Shown piece after piece: positions 32,523-39,937 of a stretch of 56,906 bases of DNA. This stretch comes from Luteolibacter arcticus. Its GTDB lineage: Bacteria; Verrucomicrobiota; Verrucomicrobiia; Verrucomicrobiales; Akkermansiaceae. The stretch lies in NCBI RefSeq assembly GCF_025950235.1, contig NZ_JAPDDT010000027.1:1-56906 (forward strand), written 5' to 3'. Position 1 is the stretch's first letter; each line of letters begins with the position of its first letter. The notes beneath the pieces were generated by a model. It was not told the origin of the DNA, searched no databases, and worked only from the letters and a program-made list of their open reading frames with translations. The translations under genes were made by a program, and so were the position numbers.

Positions 32523-35318
32523 ATGTCCCGCGCAAGCGTGATCGAAGTCCGGTTCCAACGCGGTCTCCACCTCCCCGAGCTCGACCTGTGGCTCGATCCG
32601 TGGGACCCGAAACCGTGGGCCTTCGTCTCGCATGCCCATGCCGACCACTTCGCCCGGCACGAGACGGCGCTGTGCTCCGCCGTCACCGGCGCGCTGGTCC
32701 GCTCGCGCTACGGCGTCGCGGAAAGCCGGATCGATGCGGTCGCCTTTCACGCGCCCATCGTTCGGGACGGCTTTCGCCTGCGCCTGCTGCCCGCCGGTCA
32801 CATCGCCGGCTCCGCGATGCTCCACGTGACCCGCGTTTCCGATGGCGCCACGCTGCTCTACACCGGCGACTTCAAGGTCCGCAAAGGCCGCACCGCTGAA
32901 CCCGTCGTCTTCCAACAGGCCGACCTGCTGATCCTCGAGACCACCTTCGGCCTGCCGCAATTCACCTTTCCCCCGGCCATGGAGGTGGAAGGAGCGGTCC
33001 TGCGATTCGTCCACGACACCTTGGCCGATGGCGAGGTGCCGGTGCTGCTCGGCTACTCGCTCGGCAAGGCCCAGGAAGCGCTCGCGCTGCTGCATGCCCA
33101 CGACATCCCCGCGGTGCTCCACCCCAGTGTCGCGGAAATGACCGCCGCCTGCCGCGCCGCCGGGGTGACCTGCCTGCCCGAGCTCCTGGTCCTCGGCGAA
33201 GCCGGCAATCTCCCATCTGCCATCTACTATCCCCCATCTGCAATCCCCCCGGGCCACGCCGTCATCGCCCCGCCGAATGCCGTGCGCTCGAAGCTGCTGC
33301 GCGCCGTGGGAAACCGCCGCGTCGCGATGCTCAGCGGCTGGGCGCTCGTTCCCGGCGCCACCTTTCGCTATCGCGTCGATGAAGCGATCCCGCTGTCCGA
33401 CCATGCCGACTATCCCGGCCTGATGGAGTGCCTGCAGCGGGTCCGGCCGAAGAAGATCCTGACCGTCCACGGCTACACCCGCGAATTCGCCGCCGAGCTG
33501 AGATTGCGCGGCTACGACGCGTGGTCGATCGCGGGCAACGACCAGCTCGACCTGCCGCTGGCCGCGCCGCCGGTGCGGAATGCCGCCTCCTCCGGCATCC
33601 AGACCACCGCCAGCGCCCGCCACGTCCGCCCGATCTGCGCACTGGCCGATTTCACCAGCGTCTGCCGGCTCGTCGGCGAAACCAGCAGCCGTCTGGAAAA
33701 GATCCGCCACCTCGCAGCCTACCTACGCGGCTTGGACAATGAGAACGACCTCGCCCTCGCCGCCCGCTGGCTAACCGGCCGGGCCCTGCCCCGCGATTCC
33801 GACCGGCGCGCCGCCCAGACCGGCGGGGCCACGCTCCGGCGCGCGCTACTGAAGCTGCCCGGCGTCCGCGAGGAGCGCTACCGCGAGATCTCCCTCTCGC
33901 AAAACGACGCCGCCCGTACCACCCGGCTGCTACTCCAGGAACTCTCGCTGAAACCCGAGGCGCTCGATCTCGCCGGCCTGGCCGCGTTTTTCCAGCAACT
34001 CGCCACCGCCACCGGCTCGCTGGCACGCATCGACCTGCTGGCCGAGCGCCTCCGCACGCTGCACCCGGCCGAGGGCGAGACCTTGGTGAAACTGCTCACT
34101 GGCGACCTGCGGATCGGCCTGAAAGAGGGCCTCGTGGAAGACGCCCTCGCGGAAGCCTTCTCAGCGGATCCCCCCGCGGTGCGCAGCGCCCACATGCTGA
34201 CCGGCGACCTCGGCGAAACCGCCCGCCTCGCCAAGCGCAAGGCCCTGACCGACGCCACGCTGCGCCCCTTCGTCCCGGTGAAGGTAATGCTCGCCTCCCC
34301 AATGCCCGACGCAGCCGCCCTCGTCGTCGCCGCCTCCTCTTCTTCTAACTCTCAACTCTCAACCCCAAACTCTCAACCCCTCTGGCTCGAGCCGAAATAC
34401 GACGGCATCCGCGCCCAGCTTCACAAGCAGGCTGATCGCGCCGCCCTCTACTCCCGCGACCTGCGCCCGCTCGATGGCGAATTCCCCGAGCTGCTCGCCG
34501 CCGCGCTGTCGATCCCCGGCGACTTCATCCTCGATGGCGAGATCATCGCCCACGCCGAGGGACGCCGCCTCACCTTCCACGACCTCCAGACCCGGCTCGG
34601 CAAAATCTCCACCGCTCAGGCGGACCTCTTTTCCGCCACCAGCGCCTCCATCCCGCCGGTGCTCTTCGTCGCCTTCGACCTGCTCCATCGCGACGGCACC
34701 GACCTCCTCACCCATCCCTTGGCCGCGCGGCGCGCTCTCTTGGAATCTGCCATCTCCCATCCTCCATCTGCGATCTCGATCATCGCGGTGCGCCGCATTG
34801 AAGCGGACGCCGAGACGGTCCAAGCCGCATTCAAGCAAGCCCGCAGCGAGGGCCACGAGGGACTCATCGCCAAGGACCCGGCCAGCCTCTACTCGCCCGG
34901 CCGCCGCGGCAGGGCATGGCTCAAGCTGAAAACTTCCACCACCCTCGACTGCATCGTTGTCGCCGCCGAACAAGGCCACGGCAAACGCGCCGAGGTCTTG
35001 TCCGACTACACCTTCGCCGTGCGCGACGAAACCAGCGGCCAGCTCAAGATCATCGGCAAGGCCTATTCCGGCCTCACCGACGTCGAGATCGAGGAGCTCA
35101 CCGATCACTTCCAGCGGCACACCCTTTCCAAGGACCGCCGCAAGCATCTCGTGGAGCCGAACCTCGTGCTGGAGATCGCCTTCGACTCGATCCAGGCCTC
35201 CAAGCGCCACGACTCGGGCCTCGCCATGCGCTTCCCCCGCATCCACGCCATCCGGCGCGACAAGACCATCGCCGACATCGACACCCTTCAGTACGCCCGG
35301 TCACTGGTAGACGGGTGA
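32523..35318 (+). CDS. Fusion of ligase-associated MBL exonuclease and ATP-dependent DNA ligase
   Basis: A 931-residue two-enzyme protein. Residues 1-350 are a metallo-beta-lactamase/beta-CASP nuclease of the ligase-associated exonuclease type: HAHADH at 38-43, YTGDFKV, LLGYSLGKAQE and LSDHADY. Residues about 365-931 are an ATP-dependent DNA ligase: N-terminal helical domain (FTSVCRLVGETSSRLEKI), catalytic K625 in EPKYDGIRAQ, DGEIIAH, KDPASLYSPGRRGRAWLKLK and the OB-fold end. The two usually occur as neighbouring separate genes together with a helicase and phosphoesterase, neither of which is here. Three low-complexity insertions (33211-33246, 34347-34380, 34745-34778) keep the frame. The start ATG at 32523 precedes the family-typical VRFQRGLHLPELDLWLD. 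Confidence 0.93.
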   Translation: MSRASVIEVRFQRGLHLPELDLWLDPWDPKPWAFVSHAHADHFARHETALCSAVTGALVRSRYGVAESRIDAVAFHAPIVRDGFRLRLLPAGHIAGSAMLHVTRVSDGATLLYTGDFKVRKGRTAEPVVFQQADLLILETTFGLPQFTFPPAMEVEGAVLRFVHDTLADGEVPVLLGYSLGKAQEALALLHAHDIPAVLHPSVAEMTAACRAAGVTCLPELLVLGEAGNLPSAIYYPPSAIPPGHAVIAPPNAVRSKLLRAVGNRRVAMLSGWALVPGATFRYRVDEAIPLSDHADYPGLMECLQRVRPKKILTVHGYTREFAAELRLRGYDAWSIAGNDQLDLPLAAPPVRNAASSGIQTTASARHVRPICALADFTSVCRLVGETSSRLEKIRHLAAYLRGLDNENDLALAARWLTGRALPRDSDRRAAQTGGATLRRALLKLPGVREERYREISLSQNDAARTTRLLLQELSLKPEALDLAGLAAFFQQLATATGSLARIDLLAERLRTLHPAEGETLVKLLTGDLRIGLKEGLVEDALAEAFSADPPAVRSAHMLTGDLGETARLAKRKALTDATLRPFVPVKVMLASPMPDAAALVVAASSSSNSQLSTPNSQPLWLEPKYDGIRAQLHKQADRAALYSRDLRPLDGEFPELLAAALSIPGDFILDGEIIAHAEGRRLTFHDLQTRLGKISTAQADLFSATSASIPPVLFVAFDLLHRDGTDLLTHPLAARRALLESAISHPPSAISIIAVRRIEADAETVQAAFKQARSEGHEGLIAKDPASLYSPGRRGRAWLKLKTSTTLDCIVVAAEQGHGKRAEVLSDYTFAVRDETSGQLKIIGKAYSGLTDVEIEELTDHFQRHTLSKDRRKHLVEPNLVLEIAFDSIQASKRHDSGLAMRFPRIHAIRRDKTIADIDTLQYARSLVDG
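33211..33246 (+). repeat. In-frame CATCTGC minirepeat in the nuclease part
   Basis: Irregular CCATCTGC/CATCTACTAT/CCATCTGCAAT units encode LPSAIYYPPSAIPP and look like an insertion between PELLVLGEAG and GHAVIAPPNAV. A similar unit occurs at 34745-34778. Confidence 0.65.
34347..34380 (+). repeat. In-frame AACTCTC heptamer minirepeat in the ligase part
   Basis: Tandem AACTCTC-type heptamers encode SNSQLSTPNSQ just before the ligase active-site strand LWLEPKYDG. Such strings are foreign to the family and keep the reading frame. Confidence 0.7.
34745..34778 (+). repeat. Second CATCTGC minirepeat in the ligase part
   Basis: ATCTGCCATCTCCCATCC-type units encode ESAISHPPSAIS between ARRALL and IAVRRIEADAETVQ. 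Same family as 33211-33246; both give the peptide PPSAI. Confidence 0.65.
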
Positions 35319-35324
35319 GCGAGC

Positions 35325-35450
35325 GGCATCGTCGGGATCTACCTTGGCATCGTCGGGATCTACCTTGGCACCGTCGGGATCCACCTTGGCACCATCAGGA
35401 TCCATCTTGGCACTGTCGGGATCTACCCCGACACCGTCGGGTATTACCTT
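35325..35450. repeat. Six tandem 21-bp repeats
   Basis: Six head-to-tail copies of a 21-base unit with the core GGCA-[TC]-CGTCGGGATC, starting six bases after the ligase stop codon. Copies 1 and 2 are identical, later ones diverge by one to five bases. On the minus strand the repeat encodes a DPDGAKV-type heptapeptide inside a 70-codon open frame, but I see no sign that it is expressed. Confidence 0.9.
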
Positions 35451-35492
35451 TGGAACCTGCGGGAAACACGCGGATCGACCCGGGTTCCTCTT

Positions 35493-35720
35493 CGTCCCAA
35501 CGGGACGGCTCATAATAGCCCGGCACGCAGTGCCGGGATTTCAGTCGTCGAGCGCATCGCGTCCTGTAGGGACGCTTCATGCGGGGTTGATGTCGCCATC
35601 CGTAACCCGCATGAGCCGCCCCTTCAGGACGGGCATTTGCCGACGTCAAAAACCCGGCACTTCGTGCGGGCTTTTACAAATCGTCCGCTTCGGGACGAAA
35701 GACGGCACGGGCACAAAGAG
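35493..35720. repeat. Array of REP-like hairpins
   Basis: Consecutive palindromes: CGTCCC-AAC-GGGACG (35493-35507), CCCGGCAC-GCA-GTGCCGGG (35519-35537), GCGTCC-TGTAG-GGACGC (35559-35575), CATGCGGGGTT (35578-35588) facing AACCCGCATG (35604-35613), then weaker hairpins with CCCGGCACTTCGTGCGGGC and GTCC-GCTTC-GGGAC near 35668-35700. This is typical of intergenic REP/BIME-like elements. With the 21-bp repeats it fills the 520-base gap between the ligase and the next gene. Confidence 0.7.
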
Positions 35721-35838
35721 CCTGCCTTCATTCGGTTCCCGCCGTCGCCGGCCAATCCCCCCGCGATCACGTAAGGCATGGCAGCTTGATATTCAGCACC
35801 ATGCGGGGTATTCATGCGATCCTTTCCCGTCCCCCACC

Positions 35839-36546
35839 ATGAAACTCACCCTGCTCGCCACAGCGGCGCTTTGCCTCAGCCCCGCCCTCGCATCCGCCGA
35901 CGCTCCTTCTCCTTCCCCCGTAGGCACCTGGGAAGTCGCCCTGTCCGGTGCGGACCAAGGCACCGCCTACGTCACCTTCGAGGAGGACCACGATTTCACC
36001 GCCTACGGCCTGAGCCGCGAGTCGCTCGGCCTGTTCACCCTCTCCGGCACGTGGACCATCACGGAAAGCGGCCAGCTTGCCGGCAGCTACACTGAGACGA
36101 TCAACGGCGGTACCGTCACCGGCTCCCTCGCGGGAAAAGTCGCGAAGGGCAAGATCTCCGGCAGCATCACCGCCACCAACGGCAAGTTCACCTTCAAGGC
36201 CAAGCCCGAGACCGATACCCAGAACCTGACCGGCGCCTGGACCGGCATCGCGAGCATCGGCAAGCAGCGCCTGCCCGGACTCTATCAGCTCACGCCAAGC
36301 TCACTTCCCCACGTTTACCAGATCGATGGCGGCGGGATTTCGCCGACATCCGGAAGCTACTCGATCCACGGCACCGTGCTGGCCGGGGCCAACGGCAAGG
36401 TCGAGCTGGTCGCCTTCAGCATGGACGCCTGGGGCTCGGCGGGTTTCTCCTCGCTCACCGGAACGGTAAGCGCGAAGCGCAAACAAAACGTGTTGAAGGG
36501 CAAGCAATCGAACGGCTCACCCGTCAAGATCGCACTGACGCGTTGA
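35839..36546 (+). CDS. Exported beta-rich protein of unknown function
   Basis: A 235-residue protein with a signal peptide (MKLTLLATAALCLSPALASA, cleavage after ASA). The mature part consists of Gly/Thr-rich strands (FTLSGTWTITESGQLAGSYT, VTGSLAGKVAKGKISGSI) and has two similar halves, each beginning with GTW or GAW, so it may be a duplicated small beta-barrel or lipocalin-like domain. No catalytic residues stand out. The start is fixed by the signal peptide; the longer upstream frame runs through tandem repeats. Its stop codon abuts the stop of the convergent gene within one palindrome, TGATCA. Confidence 0.7.
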   Translation: MKLTLLATAALCLSPALASADAPSPSPVGTWEVALSGADQGTAYVTFEEDHDFTAYGLSRESLGLFTLSGTWTITESGQLAGSYTETINGGTVTGSLAGKVAKGKISGSITATNGKFTFKAKPETDTQNLTGAWTGIASIGKQRLPGLYQLTPSSLPHVYQIDGGGISPTSGSYSIHGTVLAGANGKVELVAFSMDAWGSAGFSSLTGTVSAKRKQNVLKGKQSNGSPVKIALTR

Positions 36547-38283
36547 TCAAGGGGCGCTGATCGTGATCACCAGCGTCTCGGTATCAGTGCCACCCGTGTT
36601 GGTTGCAGTGATCGTCACGTTGGTAACGGCCGCGACCGTCGGAGTGCCGCTGATCAGACCGGTAGTCGTGCTAAAGGTAAGCCCGGCAGGAAGGGGGGAA
36701 GCAGTGTAGCTCGTGGCGGCCGGAGTCGCTGTGATTTGGTAGCTGAATGCCACGTTCGTGGTGCCGCTCTTGGTCAAAGCACTCGTGATCGAGGGAGGCG
36801 CGGTAATCGTGAGCACCAGCACCTTGCTGCCCGTGCCCGCCGCATTCGTCGCAGTCAGAACCACGTTGGAAGTTCCGGCGGTCGTGGGCGTGCCGGAGAT
36901 CAATCCGGTCGTCGTGTTGACCGACAACCCCGCAGGAAGATTCGCGGCGCCGTAGGCAGTCGGAGTCTGGGTGGCGATGATCTGGTAGCTGAACGAAGCA
37001 GTGGTCGAGCCGCTCGCGATCGTGGTGCTGGTGATCGACGGCACGCCGATCCGGATCGTCAGGGTCGCGGTATCGGTGCCCATTCCGTCGGTCGCGCTGA
37101 TCGTCACCGAGTAGGAACCAACCGTCGTGGGAGTGCCACTGATGACTCCGGTGGTGGTGTCGATGGTCAGGCCGGGCGGGAGACCCACCGCGCCATAGCT
37201 GGTCGGTTCCTTGGTGGCGATGATCTCGTACTCGAAGGCTTCGCCGGGCGTTCCACTCGCCGTCAGGGGGCTGGTGATCTCGGTCGCTTCTTCACCTCTG
37301 CCGTTGCGGATGCCGAACTCGACGGGGGAAAGGAAGCCGCTGTCGTTCTTGTCGGCCTTGTTGAACTTCTTCGTCAACTGGGCTTCCTTGGTGCCGCGGT
37401 TCAGCGTCAGCGCATATTCGTAGATATCGAGGTAGCCGTCGGCATCGCCGATAGAGCTGAATTCATCCGCCAGGGTGAAAGCCTGCGCCTTCGAAGGCCG
37501 CTTCACCGTCTTGCCTGCAAAGTGGGCGATGTACTCGTCCACCGTCAGGTCACCGCTCTCGTCGTCGTCGGAGGAATTGAAGCGGTGGATCATCACGATC
37601 TCCGGCAGCTTGTTCGGAAAGGCGACGAGGTATTCATCGAAGTCCACGATGCCGTCGAAATCACCGTCGGCCCGCTCGAATTCACGGGTCCACACGGCCT
37701 CGCGCTTGCTGCCGTCACCTTTCGTGGTGACTGCCACTTCGGCCGATTTGGCAGAGTCGCCGGAGGCATTCGTGGAGGCTACCGAATAGCGGTAGGTCGT
37801 CGCCGGCTCGATGTCCGTATCGATGTAGGTGGTCGTCGTGGAAGTATCGATCTCCGTGCCGTTGCGGAAAATGACGTACTCGATGGCGCCGCTGACGGAA
37901 TTCCATTGCAAGGACACCTGGTCCGTGCCGCGGGTGGCCCGCAGACCTGTCGGCGTGCCCGGCGTGTTGGGCGTGGTGACGGTCGCAGCGACCGATTGCG
38001 AGGAAGCTCCGTCAGTGTTGAGGGCGGAAACGGTGTAGCTGTAGGTCGTGCCGGGCGTCAGGCCGGTGTCACTGAAGGTCGTGGCACTGACATCCGTGCC
38101 GGTCTGGGTGCCATTGCGGAAGACCCGGTAGGTGATCGCGCCAGTGCCGGTCGAGGCAGTCCACGTCACCGTGACGGCGGACCCGCTGGTGGCGGTGGCT
38201 TGGACGTTGGAGGGGACCGTCGGCCCTTGCGAGAAAGCGGGAATCGCAGTGAGCGCCAGCAGGAACAGGATGAGGAAACGCAT
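36547..38283 (-). CDS. Exported protein with Fn3, EF-hand and Ig-like domains
   Basis: A 578-residue modular exported protein. Signal peptide about residues 1-19 (MRFLILFLLALTAIPAFSQ). Two fibronectin type III domains (about 21-108 and 109-192, YRVFRNGT and YVIFRNGT repeated). A calcium-binding, EF-hand/dockerin-like part (about 200-330) with DGDFDGIVDFDEY, DDDESGDLTVDEY, DADGYLDIYEY and DKNDSGFLSPVEF loops. Three putative Ig (He_PIG) domains (about 332-578), each with LPAGL or LPPGL and TTTGLISGTPT or TTTGVISGTPT. Likely an adhesive or scaffold protein whose four calcium sites stiffen the middle. No anchoring motif is seen at the C-terminus. Confidence 0.88.
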   Translation of the reverse strand: MRFLILFLLALTAIPAFSQGPTVPSNVQATATSGSAVTVTWTASTGTGAITYRVFRNGTQTGTDVSATTFSDTGLTPGTTYSYTVSALNTDGASSQSVAATVTTPNTPGTPTGLRATRGTDQVSLQWNSVSGAIEYVIFRNGTEIDTSTTTTYIDTDIEPATTYRYSVASTNASGDSAKSAEVAVTTKGDGSKREAVWTREFERADGDFDGIVDFDEYLVAFPNKLPEIVMIHRFNSSDDDESGDLTVDEYIAHFAGKTVKRPSKAQAFTLADEFSSIGDADGYLDIYEYALTLNRGTKEAQLTKKFNKADKNDSGFLSPVEFGIRNGRGEEATEITSPLTASGTPGEAFEYEIIATKEPTSYGAVGLPPGLTIDTTTGVISGTPTTVGSYSVTISATDGMGTDTATLTIRIGVPSITSTTIASGSTTASFSYQIIATQTPTAYGAANLPAGLSVNTTTGLISGTPTTAGTSNVVLTATNAAGTGSKVLVLTITAPPSITSALTKSGTTNVAFSYQITATPAATSYTASPLPAGLTFSTTTGLISGTPTVAAVTNVTITATNTGGTDTETLVITISAP

Positions 38284-38452
38284 AAGTATGGAAAGACTGG
38301 GGAGCCGGAACTCCGTGACGCGGAAACTAGGAGCGGGAAACCCGTGCCCGCAAGCGCCGAGTCAAACCGTCCCCCGCGTAAAACCGCCGGGGGCCGGATT
38401 TGTGTCTGACTTTCTTGTGAATGACAGGATGTGCCGATCGGCCCGCGTGGTA

Positions 38453-38464
38453 TTTCCCGGGAAA
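38453..38464. promoter_or_regulatory. Palindrome upstream of fumC
   Basis: TTTCCCGGGAAA is a perfect 12-base palindrome ending 17 bases before the fumC start codon. It could be a repressor site; there is no independent evidence. Confidence 0.25.
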
Positions 38465-38481
38465 GGTGCTTGGATGAAGGG

Positions 38482-39855
38482 ATGAAGGAAACCCGCACCG
38501 AAAGTGACTCCATGGGCGAAATGCAGGTGCCGGCGGCGGCACTCTACGGCGCCTCGACGGCACGCGCGGTGGAAAACTTCCCCGTTTCCGGAACCCCCCT
38601 CCCCGCGGAACTGATCCACGCCTACGGCCGCATCAAGCGCGCCGCGGCCGAGACCAATGCCGAACTCGGCCTGCTGGACCCCGCCATGGCGGAGAAAATC
38701 GCAGCCGCAGCGGCGGAGATCGCGGAGGGCAAGCATGATGCCCAGTTCCCGATCGATATCTACCAGACCGGCTCCGGCACCTCCACGAACATGAACGTGA
38801 ACGAGGTGATCGCCACCCTCTGCAAGCCGATGGCCGTCCATCCGAACGACCACGTGAACCTCGGCCAGTCGTCCAATGACACCTTCCCGACGGCCATCCA
38901 CGTGGCGGCCGCCCTGGCACTGCGCGACGACTTGATTCCGGCGCTGCTGGACTTGGAAAACGCCCTCAAGCAAAAGGCGGCCGATTTTTCCGGCGTGCTC
39001 AAGATCGGCCGGACCCACCTGATGGACGCCACCCCGGTGCGTCTCGGGCAGGAGTTCGGCGGCTGGGCCCGCCAAGCGGGGCAGTCCGCCTCCCGCAGTC
39101 ACAAGTCACTGAGCGCCTTGATGGAACTGCCGCTGGGCGGGACCGCGGTGGGCACCGGCATCAATGCGCATCCGAAGTTCGCGGAGAAGGCGATCGCCCG
39201 GTTGGCGGCGGATACCGGGCTACCGTTCCTCGAGGCGGAGGACCATTTCGAAGCGCAGTCGGCCAAGGACGCCTGCCTCGAAGTCCATGGCCAGCTCGCG
39301 ACCATCGCCGTCTCGCTGCACAAGATCGCCTGCGACCTGCGGTTGCTCGGCTCGGGACCGCGCTGCGGCATCGGCGAACTCCGCCTGCCGGCCACCCAGC
39401 CCGGCTCCTCGATTATGCCGGGAAAGGTGAATCCGGTCATCCCGGAGTCCGTCACCATGGTCGCAGCCCGGGTGGCGGGAAACCAGACCACGGTGAGCTG
39501 GTGCGGGGCCGGCGGCTTCCTGGAGCTGAACGTGTCCATGCCCCTGCTCGGAGCCTGCCTGCTGGAGTCGATCCGCCTGTTGGCAAACTCGGCGACGATC
39601 CTGCGGGTGAAATGCGTCGATGGGATCGAGGCGAACGAGGCCCGCTGCCGGGAACTGATCGAGCTGTCGCTGTCGATGGTCACGTCGCTGGTGCCGAAAA
39701 TCGGCTACGACCGCGCCGCGGCGATTGCCAAGAAATCGGTCGCCACCGGCCGCACGGTGCGCGAACTCTGCCGGGAATCCATCGGCGACCTCGGCCTGAC
39801 CGCCGCCGAGCTCGAAGAATTGTTAAATCCGCGGCGAATGAGCGGCAATAGTTAG
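38482..39855 (+). CDS. fumC: Class II fumarate hydratase
   Basis: A 457-residue class II fumarase that interconverts fumarate and malate in the citric acid cycle; active as a cytoplasmic tetramer. The fumarase/aspartase signature GSSIMPGKVNP lies near residues 310-320; TGSGTSTNMNVNEV, NDTFPTA and GRTHLMDATPV, with the HLMDATP form, separate it from aspartase and argininosuccinate lyase. Length is normal. An upstream in-frame ATG at 38431 would add 17 unrelated residues; the start at 38482 gives the usual short N-terminus (RTESDSMGEMQVP). The last 17 codons have a degraded counterpart at 45210-45263, behind the next gene. Confidence 0.96.
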   Translation: MKETRTESDSMGEMQVPAAALYGASTARAVENFPVSGTPLPAELIHAYGRIKRAAAETNAELGLLDPAMAEKIAAAAAEIAEGKHDAQFPIDIYQTGSGTSTNMNVNEVIATLCKPMAVHPNDHVNLGQSSNDTFPTAIHVAAALALRDDLIPALLDLENALKQKAADFSGVLKIGRTHLMDATPVRLGQEFGGWARQAGQSASRSHKSLSALMELPLGGTAVGTGINAHPKFAEKAIARLAADTGLPFLEAEDHFEAQSAKDACLEVHGQLATIAVSLHKIACDLRLLGSGPRCGIGELRLPATQPGSSIMPGKVNPVIPESVTMVAARVAGNQTTVSWCGAGGFLELNVSMPLLGACLLESIRLLANSATILRVKCVDGIEANEARCRELIELSLSMVTSLVPKIGYDRAAAIAKKSVATGRTVRELCRESIGDLGLTAAELEELLNPRRMSGNS

Positions 39856-39937
39856 CATTTCATGAGACAATAAGTCTTCGTCTTCACGATTTCACCTCAT
39901 CTTGACTCAAAGCTCCCATGAAGGATAATGCTATGCG

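Noticed and set aside
32400..33710. 436-codon minus-strand frame opposite the nuclease part of the fusion
   Set aside because: The plus-strand frame has all nuclease motifs; the opposite frame is an Asp/Gly/Ala-rich mirror.
35301..35513. 70-codon minus-strand frame encoding DPDGAKV heptads
   Set aside because: Produced by the 21-base tandem repeat; no start context and it overlaps the ligase end.
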